A stretch of 64,000 nucleotides of DNA from the NCBI GenBank assembly GCA_963702995.1, contig OY969783.1, positions 3,906,001 through 3,970,000 on the forward strand, in the 5' to 3' direction. The notes beneath the pieces were generated by a model. It was not told where the DNA came from, searched no databases, and saw only the letters and a program-made list of their open reading frames with translations. This document shows, in pieces, positions 52,080 through 61,196 of the stretch. The DNA is from MFD04580-c1 sp963702995. GTDB taxonomy: Bacteria > Planctomycetota > Phycisphaerae > Tepidisphaerales > Tepidisphaeraceae. Position 1 is the first letter of the stretch. The number at the start of each line of letters is the position of its first letter. The translations under genes and the position numbers were made by a program.

Positions 52080-52951
52080 TCACGGCACGCGCTTGGCCTT
52101 AGCGAGCACCACGCTCATCGTGTCGAAGAGGTTGATCGGAAGGTCCACGCCCCGAAGCCGGCTGACCCACGCCGGCGCGTCACGGCGCAGTGCATACTCG
52201 AAGAAGTAGCGACCAAGAAATTCGACCGATCGCAGCCGACCGATCCGGCGAATGGCCAGCCATTCGAACCCATGCTTCGCGGCCAACCGCCTCAACGTCG
52301 CCGGCCCGAACATCGACAGGTGGAACCGGTGGTAATAGTGCCACCAGCGGCCGAAGGCGCGCGCCACGACGCTCGACTGGTCGGGAGTCGATAGAAAAAG
52401 TCGCCCGCCCGGCTTAAGCAGCTCGGATGCCCGCTGGAAGAAAGCCTCCGGCGTCGCGACATGCTCGATCACGTCGAACGCGGTGATGCAGTCGAACTTT
52501 CCGGCCCATCGGTCGGCCACATTATCGAGCCCGCCCCTGACGAACCACGGAGAGTCAGCGAGGAACCGATCGAATAGCGCGTCAGACGGCTCGAGCCCGG
52601 TGGCATCGACCCCCTGGGGCGCATCCGCCGGACGAACTTTCCCCCGCCGCACCCCACGTCCAGCAGCGTCTGACCTTCGTCGAACCCGAACTCGCGCATC
52701 CAGGCGACGACGCGGGCATGGTCTTTCCCATCGCCGAAATCTTCCTGAAGGTACTGGACGTAGGCGGGGTCGAAGTCCTCGATCCGGCTCTCCAGGTTGG
52801 CGTTGTGCGGCGGGCGCGCAAAAACGAACCCGCATTGCGGGCACCGGTGATAGGTCACCCCGTCCTTCGCGAAAGCGGGAGCGGCCCGGCCGCTCTCGCA
52901 GATCGGGCAAGGCGGAGGCACCGGTCTGCCGGCGACCGTCTCGTCCGACAT
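52080..52951 (-). CDS. SAM-dependent methyltransferase with N-terminal zinc ribbon, frameshifted
   Basis: Class I methyltransferase of about 290 residues, last gene of the glycan operon. The N-terminus has a zinc-ribbon-like pair (PPPCPICESG and HRCPQCGFVFARPP), the SAM motif I is TLLDVGCGGGKFVRRM (~82-97), motif II/III FDCITAFDVIEHVATPE (~140), and LKPGGRLFLSTPDQSS follows. It resembles the C-methyltransferase-like MTs next to polysaccharide genes. One base is missing in the G run at 52616-52619: RRMRP continues as QGVDATGLEPSD. The ATG at 52951 is preferred; TTG 52969 is also possible and would overlap the upstream stop. The acceptor is likely a sugar or lipid intermediate (inference from context). 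Confidence 0.85.
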
Positions 52952-52961
52952 CGTTGCGTCG

Positions 52962-54454
52962 TCACCCAACGGCGCCTCCCTGGTAGTAACGGCGGTAGAC
53001 GACGAGGAGCGTCATCGCGCCGGAAAGGCAGCAGAAGAGCGTGATCGCCACGTCAATCCCCCCAACGTTGGCGAGCCGGCGCGGGATGGGGATGCGCCGG
53101 GTCACCCCCCAGAGCACTACGGCGGCCGCTGGTGCGAGCGGGATCAGGTAGCGCCCCTGGAACCCGTCGAACACGCCCCAGCCGACCGGCATGGTGTAAA
53201 GATAGTTCAGCAGGGCAATCACAAAAACGGAAGCCGCGATCGCAGGGGCCAGCGTCAAGGCGATCCGCACGCCGCTCGGGGCGGGGCGGCGCTCTTCAAG
53301 CCAACAGGCCGCGGCCAGGACGACCCAATACGCGTCCGTGAACAGGCGCGGCATCGGCGTGTCCAGCCAGCCGAGGCGGCCGACGAAGGACTTCGCGATC
53401 ACGCTGCCATTCTTTCGGACCGTGGCCCACGTGATGCGCAACAGCGCGGAAGGATGCTCCCGGAGGAACCGAGCCTGCCCCGCCGGCGACACGCCGGGGC
53501 GCTCCTTCACCACCGTGCCCAGCCCGTCCGTCTGCGCCGTCCAAAGCGCAAGGGCCAACAGCCCGACCAGGCCAAGCAGCCCCAGCGCCAGCCAACGCCG
53601 CACCTGGCCGCCAAAGCACGTCGCCGGTATCAGCAGCAGCAGCGCGAGCAGCGGCAGGTAGGCGAATTTTGCCATCCCCAGCGTCGCCGCGATGGCGAGC
53701 AGCCCCCAGTATTCCGCAGTGCTGATGCGAGCGGCGACGCCGGCCGGCCCGCCCGCCGCGACGATGTGCCGAAGCGAAAGCGCCGCAAGCAGCATGGCGG
53801 CCCCGTTGGTCGTCGGGTCGGCCGAGAGCGACGCCGCCTGGAAGAGCGTCATCGGCATCATCAGCAGGAGCAGGAACGGCCGCCCGCAGGCCGGCGAGAG
53901 GCGAAGCGCCAGCCCGCTGATCGCGACCCAGGCCAGTAGATTCGCAACCCGCCCCTCGTACATCAGCCAAAGCGGTCCGGACCCGATGGTGCGGCCGACG
54001 AACATGCCCATCGCCTGCGGAACGTAAGGCACCGGCGAATAAATCGACGAGACGAACGGCGTAAACGCGCGACGCCCGGGCCAAAGGGACGTGCATCGCC
54101 TCGATCAGATCGCCCCGCGTCACCTTTGAGCCGGGGTTGAACCGAAGACGCTCGAACCGGCCTGCCACGTCGGTCAGGCTCACCGGCACGTCGCCGCCGC
54201 CCCGGTGGTTGCGGTAGACGGGCAGGAAGTGCCCCTCGGAAACCTGGTATGCCCGTAGGAAATGGGCGACTTCGTCCGGTGCCTGAAACGGGGCTGTGAG
54301 GAACGCCAGGGGCAGGCCGAAGACGATCGCCAGCCACGGGAAGACGCGACTCGGCCGCGTCCAGTCGCGCGGCGTTCCGCCGAGCCGCGTTTTGGGTGGG
54401 CGCCGGCGAATCGCGCCCCGGGTGCCCTCCCGCGGTCGCGCGGTCCCCTGTCAT
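52962..54454 (-). CDS. DUF2142-family polytopic membrane protein, two frame breaks
   Basis: Integral membrane protein of about 496 residues, related to DUF2142/GT-C-type glycosyltransferase-like proteins. The ATG at 54454 overlaps the stop of the DUF2304 gene (ATGA). The N-terminal helix FPWLAIVFGLPLAFLTAPFQ is followed by the extracytoplasmic APDEVAHFLRAYQVSEGHFL, which holds the acidic-Asp/Glu loop typical of GT-C enzymes. The C-terminal half carries SPVPYVPQAMGMFVGRTIG, LLLMMPMTLFQAASLSADPT and VGWGVFDGFQGRYLIPLAPA. Two breaks fit extra bases: in the C run at 54416-54419 and at about 54063-54078 (VPLARAS to RAFTPFVSSIYSP). Likely polymerises or transfers sugars from lipid carriers, but the activity is unproven. 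Confidence 0.8.
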
Positions 54455-54915
54455 CGTGAAGCCCCTTCACCGAAGCGGGCGACTTCGCGGCCCTTCGCAT
54501 CGCCCGCCTGCACCGGCGGCAGGTCGGCGGCGCGAGCGGGCTCGGGCTCCGGGGTTTCCACGGAAGGCTTGAGAAAGTCGTTTAATGGCTTGCCCGCTTC
54601 GGTGAACGGCCGCTCGATCGCAAGCCGTCGGACCAGGTCGGTCATGCTTTCCGCCTGGAGCCGCAGTTTCATGTGGAGGTTGAGGATCATCACCATGCTG
54701 ATGACGACCCAGCAGTAGAAGATCAGGTCTGCGCCGCGGCCGATGCCGAGCCGATTGGCCAGCCGGCTGGCCAGGTCCGGCCGCCAGACCAGGACCAGCG
54801 CCGCCAATGTGGCGCCGATCGCCACGTTCCCCAGAAGAGGGATCTTGCGACGCAGTGCGATTGAATAGAGGACGATCGCGAGCAGGCTGACGGTAAGCAG
54901 GCCCTGGAAGATCAT
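54451..54915 (-). CDS. DUF2304 membrane protein, second copy
   Basis: Integral membrane protein of 154 residues with helices at ~3-19 (FQGLLTVSLLAIVLYSIAL), ~28-45 (LGNVAIGATLAALVLVW) and ~66-85 (LIFYCWVVISMVMILNLHM), followed by a cytoplasmic tail (LRLQAESMTDLVRRLAIERP). This is DUF2304, as at 7906-8337. Overlaps upstream and downstream genes by four bases each (ATGA junctions). The tail ends in GEGASR and is longer and less Ala-rich than in the first copy. The conserved membrane core and coupling to the GT2 gene point to a joint function. Confidence 0.85.
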   Translation of the reverse strand: MIFQGLLTVSLLAIVLYSIALRRKIPLLGNVAIGATLAALVLVWRPDLASRLANRLGIGRGADLIFYCWVVISMVMILNLHMKLRLQAESMTDLVRRLAIERPFTEAGKPLNDFLKPSVETPEPEPARAADLPPVQAGDAKGREVARFGEGASR

Positions 54916-55586
54916 CGGTAGATCTTTCCGGCCAGAAGGTCAACGGCGATGTTGAACGCGTTCCCGAGCTTCTGCCCTTTGACGCGGGAGTACTCGGAAT
55001 AGAGGACGACGACGGGGACTTCAACGTACTTGAGCTTGTGCCGCGCGATCAGGTCAACCACTTCCGATGCGTGGGCCATCCCGTTGTGACGGAGGCGGAT
55101 CAGTCGGGCGGCATCGGCCGTCATCGTGCGCAGGCCGTTGTGGGCATCGGTGAGCAGGATCCCCGTGAGGAGGTAGTTGAACGCCGTCGCCGCCTTCAGA
55201 ACGAACCGCCGCCATCGGCTAATCCCGATGGCATCGCCCAGGAAACGGCTCCCCAGTGCGACGTCGGCCTGCGACCGGCGCAGCGCTTCGAGAAGCACTC
55301 CGATGTCTTCCACGCGGTGCTGGCCGTCGGCGTCAAAAGTGACCAGGTATGCGGCATCGTGCATCAGCGCGTAGTCGATGCCCGTCTGAAGCGCCGCCCC
55401 CTGGCCAAGATTAATCGCATGACGAAGCACCGTCGCGCCGGCCAGGGCGGCCTCGGCGGCCGTGCCGTCTTCCGCCCCGTCGGCGACCACGACGACCCGG
55501 CGGCCGGAGCGAATCACCGAGCGCACGACGCCGCCGATCACGTCCTGCTCGCGATACGCGGGGATGATGACCCACTCGTCGTCCAT
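54912..55586 (-). CDS. GT2 glycosyltransferase (polyprenyl-phosphate mannosyl/glucosyl transferase-like)
   Basis: GT-A protein of about 224 residues from the ATG at 55586. Motifs: VIIPAYREQDVIGGVV (~4-19), VVVVADGAEDGT, NLGQGAALQTGIDYAL, the metal-binding VTFDADGQHRVED (DxD), VALGSRFLGD and NGLRTMTADAARLIRL. These match the DPM1/dolichol-phosphate mannosyltransferase-like branch, transferring sugar to polyprenyl phosphate on the cytoplasmic side. It lacks the C-terminal membrane helices that some members have; the downstream DUF2304 protein may supply them. The frame extends 13 residues upstream, overlapping the previous gene. Confidence 0.88.
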   Translation of the reverse strand: MDDEWVIIPAYREQDVIGGVVRSVIRSGRRVVVVADGAEDGTAAEAALAGATVLRHAINLGQGAALQTGIDYALMHDAAYLVTFDADGQHRVEDIGVLLEALRRSQADVALGSRFLGDAIGISRWRRFVLKAATAFNYLLTGILLTDAHNGLRTMTADAARLIRLRHNGMAHASEVVDLIARHKLKYVEVPVVVLYSEYSRVKGQKLGNAFNIAVDLLAGKIYR

Positions 55587-55590
55587 AACG

Positions 55591-56680
55591 TCAACCCGTC
55601 CGCCCGGGCGCGAATCCCTCCGCAACGGGCAACGATCGGCTCATTCCGTACGGGCCCGCTGAGTCTGCGCCCGCCACGCCTTCTGAGAGCCACCGCCTGC
55701 ATTCCTCCGGCACGTGGCCGGCGAGGACAGGCTGGTAAACAGGCGGGCGCTTGTCGAACGGGCGACTGAGCCGCTCGTACTCTTCGCGCCACCGGCGGTG
55801 CGTCGCGCGGCGGATGGACGGGTCCAGCCCCGTCGCCGCGCCGCCGTGGTGCTGGTGGAACGTCCCTTCCCCCAGGACCGTAAAGACGGTTTCGGCGGCC
55901 GCCACCGCTCTCCAGAAGAAATCCACATTCGCCAGCCCGCCCCCGGGGTCGGCGTAACGCTCATCAAAGCCGCCCAGCGCGTCGAACATCGAGCGGCCCA
56001 TGAAGGCGCAGGTCGTCTCGCTGGCCCGCCCGTAGAAGCCGCCCGCGCTGGACTGCGCCGGCGAGCAGACCTCAAAGAGCCGATAGCCGTTCCGCGGCCA
56101 TTTGATCTTGCGAAGCAGGCCCCGCTCGACATCCGCGGAATAACCTTCCGGAACGCTCAATGTCTGGGGCTTAGGCCCCAGGTGCCATCCTCGAACCTCG
56201 ACCAGCACTGCGCGGGCCGAGCTGCGCCAGCCGCAGGCCCCACTGGAGGACGCCCGGCGTCAGCATCCGCGCGCCGTCGATCATCACGCACACGACATCG
56301 CCGCTGGCGCCCGATACCGCGCGATTCAATGCGACGCCGGGGTTCGGCGACGCGGCGGCCGGCGGGACATACTCGTACCGCACGTTAGGCCCGAGGGCCG
56401 AGCGGCACAGCGACCGCGGCGAGCCATTATCGACGAGATGAACCTCGTATTGCCCGCCGGCAATCCCCTGCTGGTAATCGGGACTGAGGCTTTGCAGGGT
56501 GTTCACCACCTGCGCCTCCATCCGATAGCAGACCATGGCAACGGAGAGCTTCGGCGTTCGGCGCGGCCCGATCGCTGGCGCGGCGACGGGCGCGGGCGAC
56601 GCCGCCGGCGTCAACGGCCATCCGACGCGGCGAGGGGCGGCCGCAAGCGGGCGGCGGAGTCTCGGGAGCGATTGCCACAT
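55591..56680 (-). CDS. GT2 (GT-A) glycosyltransferase, frameshifted
   Basis: Glycosyltransferase of about 362 residues, first gene of the glycan operon. The N-terminus after a basic leader has KLSVAMVCYRMEAQVVNTL, and VHLVDNGSPRSL, PNPGVALNRAVSGASGDVVC and VMIDGARMLTPGVLQW match a GT2 core with a divergent DxD (MIDGAR). The C-terminal half (GYRLFEVCSPAQSSAGGFYG; FDERYADPGGGLANVDFFWR) fits the acceptor-binding part. One extra base at about 56208-56214 separates the frames (QLGPR to VLVEVRGWHLGPK). The ATG at 56680 is used. Five genes follow in close order on the minus strand. Confidence 0.82.
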
Positions 56681-56768
56681 CAGATGCGTTGTTGCGGTAC
56701 GAACAACCTTGGGTGCCGGCTCCCGGCGAGCGGAGGAGCCCGCCGAGTCTCGCCAAATGCCCCGATCG

Positions 56769-56843
56769 CCGGACGCCCGGATCGCCGAACGCTAGGATCA
56801 ACCGACGCTAGGATCAACCGACGCTTGGATCGACCGACGCGCG
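56769..56843. repeat. Degenerate 16-bp tandem repeat
   Basis: About four units of CCGACGCTAGGATCAA (variants CCGGACGCCCGGATCG, CCGACGCTTGGATCGA) upstream of the glycan operon. The first intact copies are adjacent and one has a 17-base length. Confidence 0.7.
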
Positions 56844-56887
56844 GCGGGCGTCGCCAAGGGTGCGTTGGGGACCGGGGATCGGCGCGC

Positions 56888-57103
56888 TCAACGCCGGCGA
56901 TCGCACGAGCGGGCGCCGTCGTCGGTCGGCCGCCGGGCGAAGAACGGCGCAAGCAGCGGCACACCCACGCCACCGACCGCCAGCGCGTACGTCACGACCC
57001 GGACCGTGCCGTCCGAAAAATGCTCATGCTCGTTCACCGCCAGGAATCCGACGGCTGACCCGATCAGGAAGACGATCGCGAGCGGGAAGCTTCCTCGTCT
57101 CAT
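56888..57103 (-). CDS. Small two-helix membrane protein
   Basis: Hypothetical protein of 71 residues from an ATG at 57103 (frame open to 57136). Two hydrophobic segments: ~5-22 (SFPLAIVFLIGSAVGFLAV) and ~35-52 (VVTYALAVGGVGVPLLAPFF), a hairpin topology with a short acidic loop (NEHEHFSDG). The C-terminus is Arg-rich (RRPTDDGARSCDRRR). No family recognised. The Shine-Dalgarno is weak, so the call is tentative, but the hydrophobic pattern is unusual for a chance frame in this GC content. Confidence 0.5.
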   Translation of the reverse strand: MRRGSFPLAIVFLIGSAVGFLAVNEHEHFSDGTVRVVTYALAVGGVGVPLLAPFFARRPTDDGARSCDRRR

Positions 57104-57240
57104 CCCGAGGCAAGGTACAGAAATCCAAGTTGCCACGGAATGGATGCAAGACTTGTCAAGCCGGCGGCTTGGCGCTCACGGAAGTGCTGGCCGGGCTTAG
57201 GCGCGAATCTCAGCCCCCGACGCTGCGCCGAATTGGAGCG

Positions 57241-58626
57241 TCACACCAGCTTCAACGAGCCCGTCGCGGTATGAATCGCGCCGCCGGCGGCACCGGCCGC
57301 GGCCGGCTGAAGCGCGTGGTGAAAGATATAGTTCGCGATCGCATCGCCAGTATGGCGGCCGTTGAAGTCGTCGAAGTTGTAGTGGATCCCCAGATAGATC
57401 CGGCTGCGGCCGTTCTCGGTCGATGCCTGGCTGAAGCTCGTATACGACCGCGTGACGCCCGGCAGTTCGTCACTGGTCAGCGTGAAATGGATGTTGTTCG
57501 TCCCATAGAAGCGCGCGAGCGTCGTGAACGTCGCGGCGCCGATGGTCGCATGCCCCGACACGTATGACGGGAACGGCGGCGTGAAATCGTTCACCACGCC
57601 GTCCCCCGGGGCGCCGAGTGGCACCCAGTTCTTGTCGGCCTTGGTGAGCGGGTTGCCGTCGAGGTTGGCTTGGCGGATGGCGGTGATCGGCCGCCAAAGG
57701 TCATTGGTGTACTTGCACGACCACGCGACGATCGCCGCGTCCGCCTGCGCCATGTTGACCAGCGCGAAGAGCCGGGCGTTCTGCACCAGCGTGTTGTGCA
57801 TCTGCTCGGCGATGGTCTGGGTCACCTCGTCGTAAAGGACCGTCGGCGGGCCCATGCCGGCCCGGTCGTACGCCCAGAATCGCCCGACCTGCGTCTCGTC
57901 GGCCGTGCGCGTCGTGCTGTTCTTGGCGCCGAGCGACTTCACTTCATTCACGGCGTCCGCGTAGGCCTTGCTGTTCAGGGCGGGCGGCGGCGGCGGTGCG
58001 AACTGCGAGCTGCTCTGGAGGTCGAATGGCTTTACCATCCCCCAGCCCGGCCCCAACGCCATCTGTTTCGGGTTGAGCGGGTCCGGCCGCCAGTGGCCGG
58101 GGCCGGCCTGCTGGACGTACGGCGTCATGTCGGCCGAGCCGTCGGCCTTGCGATTGGCCAGGATCTGATCCGCCACGGAGCGCCCCCACTGGCGGCCCGA
58201 GCGCGTCCCCGGCGCATGATGCAGCGGGAGCAGCGACGATTCGAGGGCCCAATCGAACAGGGCCCGCTGCCGCGGGTAGAGCCGGACCAGCGCCTCGTAG
58301 GCCGCCCCCGCCACCGCTGAGACCACCTGCGCGTTGGACGGCGCCTTCTGTTTCACCAGGTACGACTGATACGACCCGTCTATCCCGTTCACGGCGTCGA
58401 AGATCGCGAGCGACACGACGGCCATGTTCCGGCTCGACCGCGTCGGGCCGGGCTGGGTGCGATCGGCCCGGATCGCCGCCAGCATGACGTTGTCCCACTG
58501 GATCACGGCATCGGGAGCAGGCGTGACGGTCGCCGATCCGAGGCGCCGCGGCTCCAGCGATTCAATCGAGCCTCGGACGGGCGTCACACCGCGGGGCGTC
58601 GGATTGGGCAGGGAAGAGACGGTCAT
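57241..58626 (-). CDS. Vanadium-dependent haloperoxidase/PAP2-type protein with LEPR-XLL motif
   Basis: Exported protein of 461 residues. IESLEPRRLGSATVTPAPDA (~21-40) is an LEPR-XLL-type signal. The rest is helical with the vanadate/phosphate-binding motifs of the VHPO/PAP2 superfamily: KYTNDLWRPITAIR (Lys305, Arg312), PSYVSGHA (Ser357-Gly-His359) and SRIYLGIHYNFDDFNG (Arg409, His415, six apart as in known haloperoxidases). A further His is in NGRHTGDAI. These match a halide-oxidising enzyme or acid phosphatase on the cell surface; the substrate is not decidable. Only this LEPR-XLL protein in the window has a clear enzymatic haloperoxidase core. It is a single gene with no neighbours that define its role. 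Confidence 0.88.
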   Translation of the reverse strand: MTVSSLPNPTPRGVTPVRGSIESLEPRRLGSATVTPAPDAVIQWDNVMLAAIRADRTQPGPTRSSRNMAVVSLAIFDAVNGIDGSYQSYLVKQKAPSNAQVVSAVAGAAYEALVRLYPRQRALFDWALESSLLPLHHAPGTRSGRQWGRSVADQILANRKADGSADMTPYVQQAGPGHWRPDPLNPKQMALGPGWGMVKPFDLQSSSQFAPPPPPALNSKAYADAVNEVKSLGAKNSTTRTADETQVGRFWAYDRAGMGPPTVLYDEVTQTIAEQMHNTLVQNARLFALVNMAQADAAIVAWSCKYTNDLWRPITAIRQANLDGNPLTKADKNWVPLGAPGDGVVNDFTPPFPSYVSGHATIGAATFTTLARFYGTNNIHFTLTSDELPGVTRSYTSFSQASTENGRSRIYLGIHYNFDDFNGRHTGDAIANYIFHHALQPAAAGAAGGAIHTATGSLKLV

Positions 58627-58690
58627 GGCAGGCTCCAGCGGCGGAGGAACAAGGTCCCGAAATGGGCTTCACTGGAGGGATTGCACGATG

Positions 58691-58753
58691 GCACGACAGC
58701 AAGATCGCACGACCGCAAAATCGCACGACCGCAGATCGCACGACCGCAAGATC
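58691..58753. repeat. 15/16-bp tandem repeat
   Basis: Four units of GCACGACCGCAAGATC type: 58691-58706, 58707-58722, 58723-58737 and 58738-58753, with small substitutions and one lost base. It sits upstream of the haloperoxidase ATG in the gap 58627-59195, which has no gene. Confidence 0.85.
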
Positions 58754-58978
58754 GCAAGAACCGGGTCGGCGCGATTGACGCGGATCGATGCCCAGAGACA
58801 GCCGGGGACGTGGGGACAAATCGACGCAACGCCCTGTCTTCGCTGCGACGGGATCTTCCTCCGAGGGGGACCGTTAAGCAAAAAAGTAACGAGCCCGAGG
58901 GGGGCAGTCAAAGCAATTCCGGCCTGAAAAGCGACGAGCGGTTGGTGCCTTCATCGTTGGCGATCACGGCTCTGTTGT

Positions 58979-59042
58979 CCTGGGAACGCCGACGTCCCCG
59001 CCGGCTCCGCGCAAGGCCGACGCGGACATCGGCGTTCCCAGG
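58979..59042. repeat. Interspersed palindrome, family A, copy 2
   Basis: TGGGAACGCCGACGTCC ... GGACATCGGCGTTCCCA, an inverted repeat with one mismatch in 16. Matches the copy at 11175-11236. Confidence 0.8.
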
Positions 59043-59195
59043 TTCGCACCGCTTCGGCCCTCGCGGCGGCCGCCAACGAGCCGCGTTGGCTCGACCGAGC
59101 TCGCCGAGGTCCGTCACAGGAAGCGGGGTTCGCCGCAGGCGGGCGTAACCGCACAGCCAATAGATCAGTCGCGAGTACGGCGACTGCCCGCTTCC

Positions 59196-59831
59196 TCACG
59201 GGCGCGGCTCGTTCAAGCCGGTCCCGGACGCTCCGACGGACGACGCGGCTGCGGGCAGCGACGCGGCCGCCTGACGAAGCTCCCGAAACAGCTCCGCCAG
59301 GCGGCCGGGCTGATAGTGGGCATTCAACCCGCTCGGATTGGGGAGCACCCAGATCAGCGACATCCCAATCCGCTCTTCCTGGCGGCCGAGCCGCGCCTTC
59401 TTCCGGCCAAACCCCGCCCGATACGCCCCCAATCCCAGGACCGCCAGGACTAACGGCCGGTACTGGATCACCTTCCGCTCGAGCTGGCGGGCGCCGGCGA
59501 TCAATTCGTCGGTCGTCAGTTCGTCGGCCGCCGCGGTCGTCCGATCGACGACGTTGGTGATCCCACACCCGGCCTTGAGCAACTCCCGTTCGTCGAAGGG
59601 ACAGAGCAAGCGATCGGTAAAGCCGCCAGCGAGAAGCGCCGGCCAGAACCGATTCCCCGGCCGCGCGAAGTGATGCCCGACGGCCCCCGAATAAAGCCCC
59701 GGGTTGATCCCGGCAAAGAGCACTTTGAGCCCCGGGGCGATCAGGTCCGGGATCGTCACCCCATGAGCGGCGGCGAGCTGCCGGGGCGTGGGCTTCCAGG
59801 GAACCTCTGCGGCGAGGGCTTCGAGCGACAT
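59196..59831 (-). CDS. mug: G/U mismatch-specific DNA glycosylase
   Basis: Base-excision repair enzyme of 211 residues (Mug/TDG family) that removes uracil or ethenocytosine opposite guanine. The catalytic motif is LFAGINPGLYSGAVGHHF (GINPG), ARPGNRFWPALLAGGF follows, and the DNA-intercalating segment is LPNPSGLNAHYQPG. ITNVVDRTTAAADEL fits the middle of the family. It is close to the usual length with an extra non-conserved C-terminal tail (SVGASGTGLNEPRP). The ATG at 59831 is the only plausible start. Confidence 0.92.
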   Translation of the reverse strand: MSLEALAAEVPWKPTPRQLAAAHGVTIPDLIAPGLKVLFAGINPGLYSGAVGHHFARPGNRFWPALLAGGFTDRLLCPFDERELLKAGCGITNVVDRTTAAADELTTDELIAGARQLERKVIQYRPLVLAVLGLGAYRAGFGRKKARLGRQEERIGMSLIWVLPNPSGLNAHYQPGRLAELFRELRQAAASLPAAASSVGASGTGLNEPRP

Positions 59832-60001
59832 AGCGGATCATACCCTCGAATGGCGGATCGCTGGTGTCAGAGATCTGACCCAAGAACTGGACCGATGCCG
59901 CATGGGAGAGGGTTGAGGTGATGGTCTTCCGCTCTTGGCTCGTTACCTGATCGCATGACAGCCGCTTGGCAACCCCGCAACCACCCCGCTACTGTTGAGA
60001 C

Positions 60002-60595
60002 ATGCAGGCGGATGGCGACTTAGATGACACATTTCAACCAGCGGAATCGGCCGGTTACGCCTGTCCGCGATGCGGGGAGATATTCCTTCCCGAGACGGCG
60101 CCGACCAATGGGCTTCTGACCTGCCCCGCGTGCGGGGAGGAATTCTTTGCCGTGGTCGATACCTCCGACGAAGAGCGGGAGATCGAGCGGGAACGGGAGG
60201 CCGTTGAGCGCGAAGCGGAGCTGGACGGGGTGCGGATTCGTCAGTTGGCGGCCCTGCGGCGGGCGATGGGCCGCACGCTGACGTATATCCTGGTCGCCGC
60301 CTTCGGGTGCCTCGGAGCGGCGGCCCAGCTCGTCTTCATGATCTGGCAGTTCCTCCACGGCCCGGGAGCCTCGGCCAGTCGCCTAATCCCGATCGGTTAT
60401 GGGATGGGCGCCGTCGCGGCCGTTATGGGGGCGGTCGCCTTCTTTCGCCATTCGCGGCGGGTTCGGGCGGAACTGGCCAAGCCGGCCCTTGAGACGCCGG
60501 CGGCCGAGCCCGATTTTTCCACACTGGATAACGGAAGCCAGCAATGGAAAGATCTTCACTCGCTCGGCCGCGAGGCGCCTCGACGGACTTCGTAA
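60002..60595 (+). CDS. Zinc-ribbon membrane protein of unknown function
   Basis: Protein of 197 residues. An N-terminal zinc ribbon with two CxxC motifs (YACPRCGEIFLP and LLTCPACGEEFFAV, ~18-52) is followed by an acidic coiled stretch (SDEEREIEREREAVEREAEL) and two membrane helices at ~95-115 (YILVAAFGCLGAAAQLVFMI) and ~128-145 (LIPIGYGMGAVAAVMGAVAF). A short polar C-terminus ends HSLGREAPRRTS. The layout resembles planctomycete zinc-ribbon membrane proteins, but I cannot assign a function. Confidence 0.7.
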   Translation: MQADGDLDDTFQPAESAGYACPRCGEIFLPETAPTNGLLTCPACGEEFFAVVDTSDEEREIEREREAVEREAELDGVRIRQLAALRRAMGRTLTYILVAAFGCLGAAAQLVFMIWQFLHGPGASASRLIPIGYGMGAVAAVMGAVAFFRHSRRVRAELAKPALETPAAEPDFSTLDNGSQQWKDLHSLGREAPRRTS

Positions 60596-60735
60596 CCTCC
60601 TGGGGTCGATCCGACACTCAGACGGAATCGGCTACCGCACGTCGCCGATCGCCCGGCGAAACAAACCCCAGCGGATGGACTGGCGTGGCCATCTTTCATA
60701 GCGATACGCGTTTCTCACGCGTAAACCTCACGCCG

Positions 60736-60846
60736 GGTGCCATGGGTGCCATGCCCCACGCTTGCGTGGGCATGCTCCTTCGTGTTTTTAATCTGTTGGG
60801 CCGGGGAATGAAGGCGTGCCCGCTCGAGCGTGGGCATCTGGCACCC
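60736..60846. repeat. Interspersed palindromic repeat, family D
   Basis: GGTGCC-ATG units with CATGCCCCACGCTTGCGTGGGCATG, then the inverse GCGTGCCCGC ... GCGTGGGCATCTGGCACC, together forming a long inverted repeat. It occupies part of the gap 60596-61196, which also has a 15-bp direct repeat (GGCCGCATCGCGACT twice, 61079-61108) and no gene. Confidence 0.8.
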
Positions 60847-61196
60847 GAGGGGGAACGCCCCCGCCAAATCGAACTGTGAGTGCGCCGCTCAATGCCACAG
60901 AAAATGGCCACACCCGAACAAACGGTATAAACCGATTAAAAAGTTGCTAACTCCGCCGCCAGTCCGTAGGCTTTGGTTGCTTGGCCTGGGGTAGATGGCT
61001 ACGCGATGCGCTGACTCATTTCGTTGATCTGTGGCCCCTACGCACTGACGCCGCTTACTCGGTTCGGCTCTATCCACCGGCCGCATCGCGACTGGCCGCA
61101 TCGCGACTGCGGCGACGGGTGCGCATTGCTGCGCAGCCGGTTGTATGCTCGGGCGGCGCGCTGCTTGCGACACCTCTTCAGAACAAGGGAAGACGA

